Of a stretch of DNA of 64,000 nucleotides, positions 12,380 to 25,352 are shown in pieces. The DNA is from Panonychus citri (taxonomy: Eukaryota; Arthropoda; Arachnida; Trombidiformes; Tetranychidae). Numbering within the stretch: the first letter of the stretch is position 1; each line of letters starts with the position of its first letter. The notes under the pieces were generated by a model. The model made no database searches. It had not been told where the DNA came from and saw only the letters and a program-made list of their open reading frames with translations. The stretch lies in contig NW_026515424.1 in the NCBI RefSeq assembly GCF_014898815.1, positions 1 to 64,000 of the forward strand, read 5' to 3'. Made by a program: the position numbers and the translations under genes.

Positions 12380-15300
12380 CTAAAATTCATCAATTGCTAC
12401 ACATTGAACAAGTTTTTCGAGAAATTGTTCAGCTTGTTGTTTATAAATAGGATATTCCATCAATTTGTTACAAATTCTCTTTATATCCTCTTTAATTTGA
12501 TCTAAATTGTTTCGATTTCCTTTGCTTTTCAATTCGACTTTCGTAAACGTTAAAACAATGTTCCACTGCTTGTTTTCCAAGATTAATCCGATCAGCATCA
12601 AGAAGAAATGTTTTGCTACCCAATTCGGATGAAGCATAAAACGTTGCAATTTTGAACAATTTTTCAGCATCACCCAAATTATAATTCGTCCAAATTTCGT
12701 CAGCCCTGGAAAATTTGCTAGTTGATTCGAAGCAAACTTGTGCTTTGTCTAAGAACCGCTTGTGCTGTTGGTTCATTTCTGCTTTTTGTGAATTCTCCAA
12801 GACTGGTCCAGATTTCATGATTCGAGAAATATAGCTCGAGATGTTATGAGCGCACTTTCCATACTTATACCATACCCTGGATTTATTATCTTTAATCCGA
12901 ATCGCTTCATTGAAACATCGAAATACTTTTTCTCCCAAAAGCAACATTTCTTCAGTAGATGAGTAGAAAACTTGACAATTCTGTTAGAGAATAGAGATTA
13001 GAGATTAGAACTTTAACAAAATAAACTCGAGTTTAATACTTGCAGGTGAAGAATATTGTTCAATCTCATCTGCTAGTGAAAGAGCACAACCAACCCATGA
13101 ATCGAATCGATCAAGATTTAGAGTTAAATCAAGAATATAGAATTTTATCGCATTCCTATGATTTAGCAAAAAAGAATTAGAAATGTTATTAAATCAATTA
13201 AATAAATGAATCAGGATTAGAGTAATGGATTATCATTATACTTACTTAAAGTCTTTGTGTTTTAGGTAATAATCAGCTAAATAATAATAAATATTTTGAG
13301 TAACTCGATGTTTTGGAATATTTGATGAAGCTTCAATTGGTTTTCCATTATCAATATATTCAGAAATAAATTGAGAATATCTTTCAGGATTTAAATTGTC
13401 AGGAATCATCGAAAGTAAAGATCGAAACAGCTCCTCTGTCTTTGAATCAATTGGGTCAGAACTTTCGTCAAAACTTGGCAACTTTTTAGGAGTAAAGTGA
13501 TCATAAATAAAATGAATATTGTCCCAATGTAGATTAACCCCCGTTCCTTTATGAGCAGTCAGAAAGTTACATCGTAATTGTTTGTAAAAACAACCAAGAC
13601 AGTTGAGAATTAACTTTTCTCTTTTGATATTTACTTGATAGATCAAGAAATCAAGTGCTAGAGATAAAAACTCTCCATTGAAATCCCAACACCATCCTTT
13701 ATTCCCTAGATAATTATGAACTGAAATAATCAAATCGACAACTTTTTCTTCGTTCGTGTTACCAAGTCTCATCTCGTTTATAAATGTTTGTAGAATACAA
13801 GTCCAGGCCATTGCATTGTAATCTTCTGTTCCCAACTTCAACAATTTGATAGCCAATTCTTGATCAATAGATGTTCCATCACCATTCTTTAGACAAGATT
13901 TTAAAAGATTTAGCAATGTGTCGGGTAGTTTTTTACTTTGGGCAATTATTTCGATCCCTCGTTTCCATTGTTGTGACGATTGAATAGCTTGACAAAGATA
14001 CTCTTCTTCTTGTCTGGAGAGCTCAGATTTAGATGCTAATAGTTCAACAATTTCTTCGTGTCGATGTTGGTCCAATAACATGTCCAAATTATTTTCGTTC
14101 ATCTCGTTGATCATCGATCTAAGACTAGAAAAGTTATAGACAGTCTGATTTGCCCCTTGCACTAATTTAAGGTTAGACTTTTTGAAAACTTCATTTGCCA
14201 TTAGAAGATAATCAACTTTAGATTCTTTGATTCCTCGAAGAATCATGAGACGAATGAAAAATTTATCATAATCGTTGGATTCAATAAATCTCGCAGAAAT
14301 GGAATTGATTCAGTCAAAAATATTGCTTCAGGTTGATTAAATTTCATCTCATTGGCAGTTAAGATTAAGTTTGTCTCTTCTGGTGTTATGTTCTTGGTTG
14401 AAATAGTTGAAAGTAGCGGATACCATTTTCGATGGATTCCATACAGATCCATGAAATTGGAAGGTAATTTGATTAAAGCTGCTTGATCTGCTATTTCGTA
14501 GAGAAGATCACTTATTAGTTGGTTAAACTCTCTGCCTTTTGAGACGAATGGCTTTTGTCGGAACATGTAACGTGTCAAAATCAGATTCTCCACCTGAGCT
14601 TTGTTCTGTGTTTGAATCTCTGAGTCACTTTCTTGGTGTATCTTACGAGTTAAAACACTCTCAGGGAACATCGAGAATACTTTTTTATACATATTAATAC
14701 ATGAATAGTTGACTTTTTTACGCTTAGCCGAAGATAATCTTAGTTTATTAGATAAACCATAGCTTCGTCCTTTCTTTTTACGCTTAGTATTATGATTCGA
14801 CATTTCTATGTGCGTACAATCAATACTCGGAGGAGTAATTGGTTGAGCGATAGAACTGTTATGGATTTCTAACCTTATTACTTCATTTAAATCAACTCTG
14901 TGTTTTGTCATTTCATTATGAACAGATATTAAAACTGAAATTAGGATTTTAACGACGAGAGTGTTTCTGCATTGAGAGATAAATTCAAAATTTCCGAGCA
15001 TCATCTTGATTTGCTCCACATACGCTTCGTAAATTATAGAGTTCTCTTAAACTCACGAGCTCGTCCAAAATTTCTACCTTTCTATGACCTTCACAAGGAT
15101 TCCAAATGTCTATGAACTGTAGGTCAGAAGGTAATTTTGATCGTAAAGGCGGCAAACGTTTCAACACCTCTGAGACTAATACACGACCTTTAAAGTAATT
15201 GCCATCCATCATTAATCCTTTGATTGCGAGTTGTAGACAATTATCGTGATCATTAAGCACGAAATGAAGACCCATTAATGTGTCGAGAACAAACCAATTG

Positions 15301-16665
15301 TTTGGATCGATTCGATGTGCCTCTTCAAAACATATTCGAGCAAACGTCAAATCTACTGCTTGATTAAGTGCTCGTTTACCAGTTTCAGTTAATAGAGTAA
15401 CATCACCACCAGCAATGGAAGAACAGTCGAGAAAATAATCCAAATCGTTTTTTGTAAGTTGTTTCTCGTTTGTGAGGTGAACAAACTTTTGTTGGATACA
15501 GTTGATAAGATTGCTCGACTTACAGGGGCAGGATGGAGAGTTACATGTATTTTTATGGCGAAGATGATCTTTGATAAAGTCGTGAGTCAATTTAAGTATA
15601 TTATCTGGAAAGAATGGACTATGATTAGACTTCCAATTCCGTGGACCAGGAACCAACTCATGAAGAACAGTCTCTTCGATCCAGTTAAAACCCGATTTTG
15701 TTAATTCAGGAATATTATACGATTGGACGATCTCTTCAACCCACAGCCGTAATTTCGAGTCCGCAAGTTTATAGTTGAGTTTATCCGATTTTATTAGATT
15801 AATTATTCCAAGTTTATCACTGCGATTCAATAGATCTAAAAATTGTTTAACTTTGTCCACTGAAGCTCGCAAAGAGTCTATTTGATCTTTGTTAATGTTC
15901 ACATAAGATTCCAATTCTTTTTGCAAGTGGTTGATTTCGTTATTGAACTTGGCCTTTTCTTTTTCAAACTCATTCGTATACTCTTCAAGCTTTGTGCTCA
16001 ATAAATCCAATTGATTACCAATAATATCCCGATGAATATGAAAATTTTTGTCAATATCGATGTTAACGGTGGTATGATTGTTGTTGTCACGGTCAATGGG
16101 CACAATATTTGCTGACTTATTCTTACTACATGTCTCACAGAATAGTTCATTAGTTATCTTGTCCACAAATTCAGCGATAAAATTGTCACATTTGGAACAT
16201 GAAGGTTCATCCGTGCTCGAATTGAGAATAACAGCACAACATCTTTTAGATGCTAAAATTTTCGATGAAATTTGAGTAAATGAGCCTCACAAAATCTTTT
16301 TACTACAAACAATGGAAAATGGCTTGATTGTTACAAACGGAATCATCTCCACATCTTTTCTTGTCAATGGCTTTGAGGTAATCAGCTTCGATGAGATCGG
16401 TTTTACATAAGACACATGGTCGGTTTTCTTGTTTACAGTGATGACAAAATGTTTTTAAACATTTGTGAACATAAAAAACGCCGCTTTGATAGTGACCACA
16501 GTCCAACTTGTTGATCAATTGATTGCTTATTCCCTGTAAATAAAGAGATGCAAATGGTCATAAGTATATGATGATGTAAAATATCTTCTAATAGATAGAG
16601 TGAATTATTTAATAAAACAAGAGATAATAAAAATAGATAACAAAATCAATACTTACTTTTATCAT
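12380..16665 (-). pseudogene. RBCC-CABIN1-like array copy 3 (short C-terminus)
   Basis: A 9-nt coding start exon (16665-16657, Met-Ile-Lys) has a GTAAGT donor and joins in frame to exon 1 at 16533 after a TTTATTTACAG acceptor. Exon 1 runs to 13246, exon 2 is 13155-13044 and exon 3 is 12980-12380. The RING-like/B-box module lies at 16520-16130, the coiled coil near 16030-15830 and the CABIN1-like TPR body after that. Clean segments are 16166-14985 (393 codons), 15019-14243 and 14246-13242 (334 codons). Two small frameshifts lie in exon 1 (near 15000 and 14270), with others near 16260-16310. Exon 3 joins ADEIWTNY directly to NLGDAEKLF, an in-frame loss of about 245 residues shared with copy 4, and one base is missing before the terminal block (overlapping frames at 12673-12492). 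The exon 2 donor is GC instead of GT. Confidence 0.75.
13044..13155 (-). CDS. Mini-exon 2 of array copy 3, with a GC donor
   Basis: A 112-nt exon in phase with its neighbours, encoding NAIKFYILDLTL and the DRFDSWVGCALA signature. The donor below 13044 reads GCAAGT, where the sister copies have GTAAGT, so this would be a GC-AG intron. Confidence 0.65.
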
Positions 16666-17638
16666 AATTCAATGGGAATATGATCATTTTAACCATGTAA
16701 AAGTCACTGTCACCACTAAATTATTATCAATCAATTAGATAATATGAGCTAAACATGAGACTGTCCCAACGATTTTGCATAAATGTTGACAATCAATTTT
16801 TAATGAAAGCAAACATTTATAGTTAACAATCAACCTCGTTAACTATTCAAACGAGAAAAGTTTCAATTTCCAAAAGGAAAATAATGGAAACACTTTTACT
16901 AATTGATTCACTTTCTTAGTGGAATAAGATTCTTTTTAATTGTTTCAAATGAATATTCCAATCCACTAACAAAAGGCCTAAATGGTTAACAATTGCTATA
17001 ATTAAGATAAATTTAGTTAAATTAATATTTAAAAGTTTGTAGGTTAAGGCAACAGGTTAAAGTTGACTAAATTATTTTCTAAAATTTGTAAACATTCAAA
17101 AAGAAAACAAAAACAAAAAAAAGGCGCGCGATTCGAATGTTAATTAATCTAATTAAAGAATTTTCGTTCTTAATCTCAATTCAATTGGATGATATGTTTA
17201 TCTAATTCCAACAACTTATAATGAACCAGCTGATTTGAATTTTTGTTCTCTTCTAATGAAATAAATTAATTGTCGTTTATTATCAATTACATTTGTATTA
17301 ATCAAGAAATTAAAAATTCTAATTTACATTAAACTTTTGTGAGAATGGAAATAATAAATTGAATAAGATTATTATATTTCTTTATTATTTAGGATATTAT
17401 ATATTATTTTGTTTCGAAAATTTTTTTTGTTCTCATAAAAAAAAGTAAATTGGAAAATCTTTGATCGTTAAAATCAATCAATTAAAAAAGATTCACTCAA
17501 ATGATGATAATTAATCAATTGTTATACACTCGACAAAGCCGCCTTATTATTTGTGAAATTTAGTTTCGTTAAAGATTCTGGCAAATTTGAGAAATATTGT
17601 TAAAAAAAATCTTTCATCATGGAAATCGATCACTTCAA
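16666..17638. other. Intergenic spacer between copies 3 and 4
   Basis: AT-rich, no gene seen. It holds the recurrent spacer block near 16785-16850, the GC-rich motif at 17121-17138, and an AT-rich tract at 17240-17480 that is nearly repeated at 22580-22790 upstream of copy 4, showing that these two spacers are close relatives. Confidence 0.55.
17121..17138 (-). promoter_or_regulatory. Conserved GC-rich upstream motif, copy 3
   Basis: AAGGCGCGCGATTCGAAT on the plus strand, about 460 bp upstream of the copy 3 start exon. This is the most complete form of the motif. Confidence 0.45.
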
Positions 17639-20600
17639 CTAATCAATTGTTACACATTCGACATGTTTTTCGAGAAATTGTTCAGCCTGTTTTTTATAGA
17701 TAGGATATTCCATCAATTTGTTACAAATTCTTCTTACATCAACTTTTATTTGATCTAAACTGTTTCGATTTCCTTTTGCTTTTGCAATTCGACTTTCGTA
17801 AATGTTAAAACAATGTTGCATTGATTGTTTTCAAGATTTTCCCGATCGGTTTCACGAAGAAATCCTTTGCTACCCAATTCTGATGAAGCCAAAATCGTTG
17901 CCATTTTGAACAATTGTTCAGCATCTCTCAAATTATAAGCCATCCGAATTTCATCAGCCTTAGAAAATTTGCTAGTTGATTCGAAGCAAACTTGTGCTTG
18001 GTCTAAGAATCGCTTATGCTGTTGGTTCATTTCTACTTTTTGTGAATTCTCCAAAACTGTTCCAAGTTTCATGATTCGAGAAATATAACTCGCGATGTTA
18101 TAAGCACACTTTCCATATTTATACCATACCTTGGATCTATTATCTTTGAGCCGAATCGCTTCATTGAAACACCGAAATACTTTTTCTCCTAAGAGCAGCA
18201 TTTCTTCAGTAGATGAGTAGAAAACTTGACAATTCTGTAGTTGTAATTAAATAGAAATTTGAGATTAGAACTTGATAGAAAAAAATAAACTCTAATATTA
18301 AAGTTTAATACTTACAGGCGAAGAATATTGTTCAATCTCATCTGCTAGTGAAAGAGCACAACCAACCCATGAATCGAATCGATTGCGATTCAAAGTTAAA
18401 TCAAGAATATAAAATTTCATCGCTTTCCTACGATTTAGAAAGAAAGAATTAGAAATCATATTAAATAAATAAATTTAAAAAAATTAATGGAAAACATTCT
18501 ACTTACTCAAGTCTTGGTGTTTTAGGTAATAATCAGCTAAATAATAATAAATATTTTGAGTAACTCGATGTTTCGGAATATTTGATGAAGCTTCAATTGG
18601 TTTTCCATTATCAATATATTCAGAAATAAATTGAGAATATCTTTCAGGATTTAAATTGTCAGGAATCAGCGAAAGTAAAGATCGAAACAGCTCCTCAGTC
18701 TTTGAATCAATCGGATCAGATCTTTCGTCAAAACTTGGTAACGTTTTAGGAGTAAAGTGATCATAAATAAAATGAATATTGTCCCAATGTAGATTAACCC
18801 CCGTTCCTTTATGAGCAGTCAGGAAGCTACATTTTAGCTTTTTGTAAAAACAGCCAAGACAACTAAGGGTTAATTTCTCTCTTTTGATATTTGCTTGATT
18901 GGTCAAGAAATCAAGTGATAGAGATAGAAACTCTCCATTGGAATCACAACAAACTCCTTTATTCCCCAGATAAACGTGAACTGAATCAATCAAATCGACA
19001 ACTTTTTCTTCGTCCGTGTTAACAAGTCGCATCTCGTTTATGCGAGAATAAGTGATTTGCCCTTTGGCAATGTGTTTTCGCATCTCGTTTATGAATGTTT
19101 GTAGTAAACAAGTCCAGGCCATTGCATTGTAATCTTCGGTGCCTAATTCTAAAAGCTTAATAGCAAACTCTCGATCAATTGATAGATTATCCCCATTCTT
19201 CAAACACATTCGTAATAGATTTAGCATTTGATGAGTGTATTGATTGCGTCGAGAAAGTATTTCGACACCTCGTTTCCAGTGTTGTGATGATTCAATAGCT
19301 TGACAAAAATACTTTTCTTCTTGTTTAGAAAGTTCCGGTTCAGATGCTAAAAGTTCAAAGATTTCTTCATTTCGATGTTGATCCAATAATGTGTCCAATT
19401 TATTTTCATTCATTTTGTTTATCATTGATTTAAGAATAGATGAACTGTAAACTGTTTGATTTGTTGTTTGAACCAATTTAAGGTTAGATTTTTCGAAAAC
19501 TTCATTTGCCATCAGAAGATAATCAACTTTAGATTCTTTGATTCCTCGAAGAATCATGAGACGAATGAAAAATTTATCATAATCTATGGGATTCAATAAA
19601 TCTCGCAGAAATGGAATTGATTCAGTCAAAAATATTGCTTCAGGTTGATTAAACTTCACTTCATTGGCAGTCAAGATTAAATTTATCTCTTCTGGTGTTA
19701 TGTTATTGGTTGAAAGTAGCGGATACCATTTCCGATGAATTTCATAAAGCTCCATGAATTTGGGAGGTAATTTGATTAAAGCTGCTTGATCTGCTATTTC
19801 GTAGAGAAGATCACTTATTAGTTGGTTAAACTCTCTGCCTTTTGAGACGAATGGCTTTTGTCGGAACATGTAACGTGTCAAAATCAGATTCTCCAGTTGA
19901 GCTTTGTTTCGTGTTTTTATCTCTAAATGGCCTTCTTGCAGTATTTCACGAGTTAAAACACTTTCAGGAACATCGAGAATACTTTTCATACATATTGTCG
20001 ACTATTATACTTCTAACAAGTTGGTCTTCGTTTTAGAAATAAACCAGAGCCTGGTCCTCGTTTTTACGCTTATTACTATCATTTGACATTTGACGCCAGA
20101 AAGACTCATACTCAGTGGAGGAATTGGTTGAGCGATAGAATTGTTAAGGATTTCTAACCTTATTACTTCATTTAAATCAACTCTGTGTTTTGTCATTTCA
20201 TTATGAACAGTTATTAAAACTGAAATTAGGATTTTAACGACGAAAGTGTTTCCGGATTGAGAGATAAATTCAAAATTTCGAAGCATCATCTTGATTTGCT
20301 CACATACGCTTCGTAAATTATAGAGTTCTCTTAAACTCACGAGCTCGTCCAAAACTTTTGTCTTTCTATCATGACCATTACAAGGATTCCAGTTTGTAAA
20401 TATTCTAACTCAACAGGCAATTTTGATCGTAAGGACGGTGAAAGTCTCAATATCTCTGAGACTAATACACGAGCTTTGAAGTTATCCCCGTCTTTAATTA
20501 AACCTTTGATTGCAAGTTGTAGACAATTATCGTGATCATTAAGCACGAAATAAAGACCCATTAAAGTGTCGAGAACAAACCAATTGTTTGGATCGATTCG

Positions 20601-22015
20601 ATGTGCTCTTCAAAACATATTCGAGCAAACGTCAAATCTACTGACTGATTAAAAGCTCGTTTACCAGTTTCAACTAATAGAGTAACATCACCACCAGCAA
20701 TGGAAGAACAGTCGAGAAAATAATCCAAATCGTTTTTGTAAGTTGTTTTGATTCGTGAGGTTGACAAACTTTGTTGGATACAGTTGATAAGATTGCTCGA
20801 CTTACAGGGGCAGGATGGAGTTACATTCATTTTATGACGAAGATGATCTTTTATAAAGTCGTGAGTCAATTTAAGTAAATTATCTGGAAAGAATGGACTA
20901 TGATTAGACCTCCAATTCCGTGGACCAGGAACCAACTCATAAAATCAGTCTTCGATCCAGTTAAAACCCGATTTTGTTAATTCAGAATATTATACGATTG
21001 GACGATCTCTTCAACCCACAGCCGTAATTTCGAGTCCACAAGTTTATAGTTGAGTTTATCCGATTTGATTAGATTAATTATTCCAAGTTTATCACTGCGA
21101 TTCAATAGATCTAAAAATTGTTTAACTTTGTCAACTGAAGCTCGCAAAGAGTCTAATTGATCTTTGTTAATGTTCACATAAGATTCCAATTCTTTTTGCA
21201 AGTGGTTGATTTGCTTATCGAACTGGTCCTTTTCTTTTTCAATCTCATTGGTATACTCTTCAAGCTTTGTGCTCAATAAATTCAATTGATTACCAATAAT
21301 ATCCGATGAATATGAAAATTTTTGTCAATATCGATGTTAACGGTGTTATTATTGTTGTTATTGTCACGTTCAATGGGCACAATACTAGCTGACTTGTTCT
21401 TACTACATGTCTCACAGAATAGTTCATTAGTTGTCTTGTCCACAAATTCAGCGATAAAATTGTCACATTTGGAACATGAAGGTTCATCCGTGCTCGAATT
21501 GAGAATAACAGCACAACATCTTTTAGATGCTAAAATTTTTCGATGAAATTTGAGTAAATGAGCCTCACAAAAATCTTTTTTACTACACAAACAATGGAAA
21601 ATGGCTTGATTGTTACAAACGGAATCATCTCCACATCTTTTCTTGTCAATGGCTTTGAGGTAATCAGCTTCGATGAGATCGGTTTTATATAAGACACATG
21701 GTCGGTTTTCTTGTTTACAATGATGACAAAATGTCTTTAAACATTTGTGAACATAAAAAACTTCACTTTGATCGTGACCACAATCCAACTTGTTGATCAA
21801 TTGATTGCTTAATCCCTGTAAATGAAGAGATAATACAGATGTTAAAGGTGATAAGTATTAATAAATGGCGATGTAAAATATCTTCTTGACTAATTCATAG
21901 AAAAACAGATCAAATTCAAGCTGAATTCAGGTTAGTTTGGTGATAGTATGATGAATAGACTTAAGAAATATTTAAAGGATAATAAAAATAGATGAAGAAT
22001 ACTTACTTTTATCAT
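17639..22015 (-). pseudogene. RBCC-CABIN1-like array copy 4 (short C-terminus)
   Basis: The start exon (22015-22007, Met-Ile-Lys) splices to exon 1 at 21815. Exon 1 ends at 18507, exon 2 is 18427-18316 and exon 3 is 18234-17639. The N-terminus is best seen here: 21800-21290 is uninterrupted and shows CGH, then KTFCHHC, a CNNQAIFHCLC / FCEAH / FH B-box-like cluster, and CSKC / LFCETC. One Cys of the first module is Tyr (CVLY where sisters have CVLC). A coiled coil follows at 21285-21100. The TPR body at 20935-20340 has several 1-nt breaks, then 496 clean codons (19989-18499). A repeat of CGCATCTCGTTTATG at 19030-19095 inserts about 18 residues. The exon 1/2 junction is one base short in a T run. 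Exon 3 has the same 245-residue loss as copy 3. Confidence 0.75.
18316..18427 (-). CDS. Mini-exon 2 of array copy 4
   Basis: A 112-nt exon encoding AMKFYILDLTL and the NRFDSWVGCALA signature, between AG and GTAAGT splice sites. Its phase with exon 1 is broken because exon 1 reads GACTTGA where copy 3 reads GACTTTAA. Confidence 0.65.
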
Positions 22016-23098
22016 AATTTAATGTGAAGATCAACATATTAAACAAGTTAAAATCATTGTCACCACTTAACTTCGATCAATTAACTAGAAAATATCAACT
22101 CAACATGAGACTATACCAACGATTTTGCATAAATGGCTACAATCACATTTATCTTTAATGAAAACAAACATTTAAAGTTAACAATTAACCTCGTTAACTA
22201 TTCAAAAGAGAAACTTTCAGTTTCAAGAGGAAAATAATGGAAACACTTTTAATAATTGATTCACTTTCTTAGTGAACTAGATTCTTCCTAATTGTTTCAA
22301 ATAAATATTCCAACTCTGACAAAAGGTTTAAATGGTTAACAATTGTAATAGTTAAGATAAATAAAATTAAATTAAGATCTAAAGGAAGTTTGGAGATTAA
22401 GGCAACAGGTTAAAGTTGACTTAACTATTTTCTAAAATTTGTAAACATTCAAAAGAAAAGGAACAAAACCAAAAGGCGCGATTCAATTTTAACCAGAATT
22501 TCTTCTTGATGCCAATTTATTTGGATGATATGCTTATCTAATTCTTAGAACTTGTCGTGTACCAGCTGATTTGAATTTTTGTTCTCTTCTAATGAAATAA
22601 ATTAATTGTCGTTTATTATCAATTACATTTGTATTTATCAAGAAATTAAAAATTCTAATTTACATTAAACTTTTGTGAGAATGGAAATAATAAATTGAAT
22701 TAGAATATGATATTTCTTTACTATTTAGGATATTATATACTATTTTGTTTCAACAATTTTTTTGTTCTCATAAAAAAATTAAGTTAGAAAAGTTTTGATC
22801 TTTGAAATCAATCTATTGAAAAAGATTTACTCAAATTATGACAATTGATTAATTGTTATACACTCGAACGTTAATCAATAATTGATCGCGTGGAATCACG
22901 AAAATTTCAAAAGTTCGGTGAGTTTCTTACGAGAAAACCTAAGATATTAAGTCATAAAATAATAGCATTAAAATGTTTTTCGTTGTAATAAGAATAATTA
23001 TTCAAATTGAACAAATTTAGTTTCGTTAAGAAAAGATTCTGAAAAATTTGAGAAATATTGTTGAAAGAACCTTTCATCATGGAAATCGATCACTACAA
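22016..23098. other. Intergenic spacer between copies 4 and 5
   Basis: AT-rich, no gene seen. It contains the recurrent spacer block at about 22138-22200, the GC-rich motif at 22471-22485 and the TTTCAAAAGTTC, GTGAGTTTCTTACGAGA block at 22900-22940. Confidence 0.55.
22471..22485 (-). promoter_or_regulatory. Conserved GC-rich upstream motif, copy 4 (degraded)
   Basis: AAAAGGCGCGATTCA on the plus strand. The GGCGCG part is intact but the palindrome reads ATTCAATT rather than ATTCGAAT. Confidence 0.35.
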
Positions 23099-25352
23099 CT
23101 AATCAATTGTTACACATTCAACATGTTTTCGAAAATTTTTCAGCCTGTTTTTATAGATAGGATATTCCATCAATTTGTTACAAATTTCTTTACATCCTCT
23201 TTAATTTTATCTAAACTGTTTCGATTTCCTTTTGCTTTTGAAATTCGACTTTCGTAAATGTTAAAACAATGTTCCATTGATTGTTTTTCAAGATTTCTGA
23301 TCGGTTTCACGAAGAAATCCTTTGCTACTCAATTCTGATGAGAGATAAGGAAGCTACATTTCAATTGATTGTAGAAACAACCAAGACAGCTGTTGATTAG
23401 TCTCTCTTCTTTCTGTTACATTGATTAATCAGATAATCTAATGATAGAGATAAAACTCGCCATTTGGTCGACAACATGCTCCTTTATTCCTAGATAATCG
23501 TGAACTGAACCAATCAAACCGGTGATTTTCCTTCGTCAGTTTTACCAACAGGCATTTCGTTTATGAATGTTTGTAGAATACAAGTCCAGGCCATTGCATT
23601 GTAATCTTCGGTTCCTAACTTTAATAATTTGATGGCCAATTCTCGATCAATTGATAGTTTTTCTCCATTCTTCAAACACATTGGTAATAGATTTAGCAAT
23701 GTGTCGGTCATTTCATTTATAAATGTTTGTAGAATACAAGTCCAGGCCATTACATTGTAATCTTCAGTCCCTAATTTGAGCAAATAAATGGCCAATTCTC
23801 GATCAATTGATAGTTTATCTCCATTCTTTAAACAAGCTCGTAACAGTTTAGAAATCGATTAGTTAATTGTTTACTTTTAGCAATAATTTCGATTCCACTT
23901 TTCCATTGTTTTGATGACTGAATGGCTGTACAAAGGTACACTTCTTATTTTTAGAGAGCTCAGATTTATATGCTAAAAGTTCAACAATTTCTTCGTGTCG
24001 ATGTTGATCCAATAACGTGTCCAAATTATTTTCATTCATCTTGTTTATCATTGATTTAAGAATGGATGAACTGTTTGATTTTTTGTCTGAACCAATTCAA
24101 GGTTTGACTTTTCGAAAACTTCATTCGCCATTAGAAGATAATCAACTTTAGATTCTGCGATTCCTCGAAGAGTAAAAAGACGAATGAAAAATATATCATA
24201 ATCGTTGGGATTCAATAAATCTCGTAGATATGGAACTGATTCAGTCAAAAATAATACTTCAAAGTGATTGAAGTTCACTTCATTTGCAGTCAAGATCAAT
24301 TTAGTCGCTAATATTCCAATACGACTGGTACAAAGCGCTGAAGGTTTGGAAAATAGATACCTTTAACGTCTATCAAGTCTGAAATGACAGATTTTAAAGA
24401 AGCATAGCTGGTGTCATTGAGATCGAAACTTAAAGATTTGCGAACATTTTCTTGTTTCTCTTCACTTTCGTTTCGTCGCTCATTGAGTTGTTCTAAACTC
24501 TCCAGTACTTCTAAAAGTTTCCTGTTTTTCTAAGCCTTGCTCAGGATTCCAATTTTTAGATATTTAAGACGGACAGGCAATTTGGATTCTAAAGATGGCA
24601 AACGTTGCAACACCTCAGATATAAGTACACGAGCTTTAAAGCAATTTCTATCCTTCATTAATCCTTTGATAGCGAGTAATAGACATTTATTGTGATCATT
24701 GAGTACGAAATAAGGACCCATTAAAGTGTCGAGAACAAACCAATTGGTTGGATCGATTCGATGAGCTTCTTCAAAACATATTCGAGCAAACGTCAAATCG
24801 ACTGACTGATTAAGAGCTCGTTTACCAGTTTCAATTAATAAAGTAATATCACCACCAAATCATTTCTTGTAAGTTGCCAAACTTTTGTTGGATACAGTTG
24901 ATAAGATTGTTTGACTTACAGGGGCAGAATTGTGAGTTACAGTCATTTTTATGGCGAAGATGATCTTTGATAAAGTCGTGAGTCAATTTAAGTAAATTAT
25001 CTGGAAAGAATGGACTATGATTAGACTTCCAATTCCGTGGACCAGGAACCAACTCATGAAGAACAGTCTCTTGATCCAGTTAAAACCCGATTTCGCTAAT
25101 TCAGGAATATTATACGATTCAATAGATCTAAAAATTGTTTAACTTTGTCAACTGAATTTTCAAAGTCTAATGGATCTTCGTTGATGTTCACATAAGATCC
25201 CAATCCGTCTGCAAGTAACCAATCTCTTCATTGAACTTTGTCTTTTCTTTTTCAATCTCATTCGTATACTCTTCTAGGTTTGTGTTCAATAGATTCAATT
25301 GCTTTTGTACATCAATAAGATAAATTTTAATATTTTCGGTGACACTGATGTT
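23099..25352 (-). pseudogene. Array copy 5, 3' part: remnant separated from its 5' part by the Polinton
   Basis: Exon-1-type sequence resumes at 25352 in the middle of the Asn-rich linker before the coiled coil (NISVTENIKIYLIDVQKQ on the minus strand). It continues with broken TPR blocks (25052-24849, 24796-24530), an internal deletion near 24360 that removes several hundred bp, clean pieces at 24299-24048 and 24051-23863, and a local tandem duplication at 23514-23795. Near 23340 the middle of exon 1 is joined directly to the end of exon 3, so the end of exon 1, exon 2 and most of exon 3 are gone. The 5' part continues at 48863. This copy was probably already inactive when the Polinton landed, but the order of events is inferred. 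Confidence 0.75.
25347..25352. repeat. Polinton target-site duplication, left (GATGTT)
   Basis: GATGTT immediately precedes the inverted repeat starting AGTAGCAATAAATG. The same six bases follow the right inverted repeat at 48863-48868. A 6-bp duplication is the known hallmark of Polinton integration. Confidence 0.92.
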
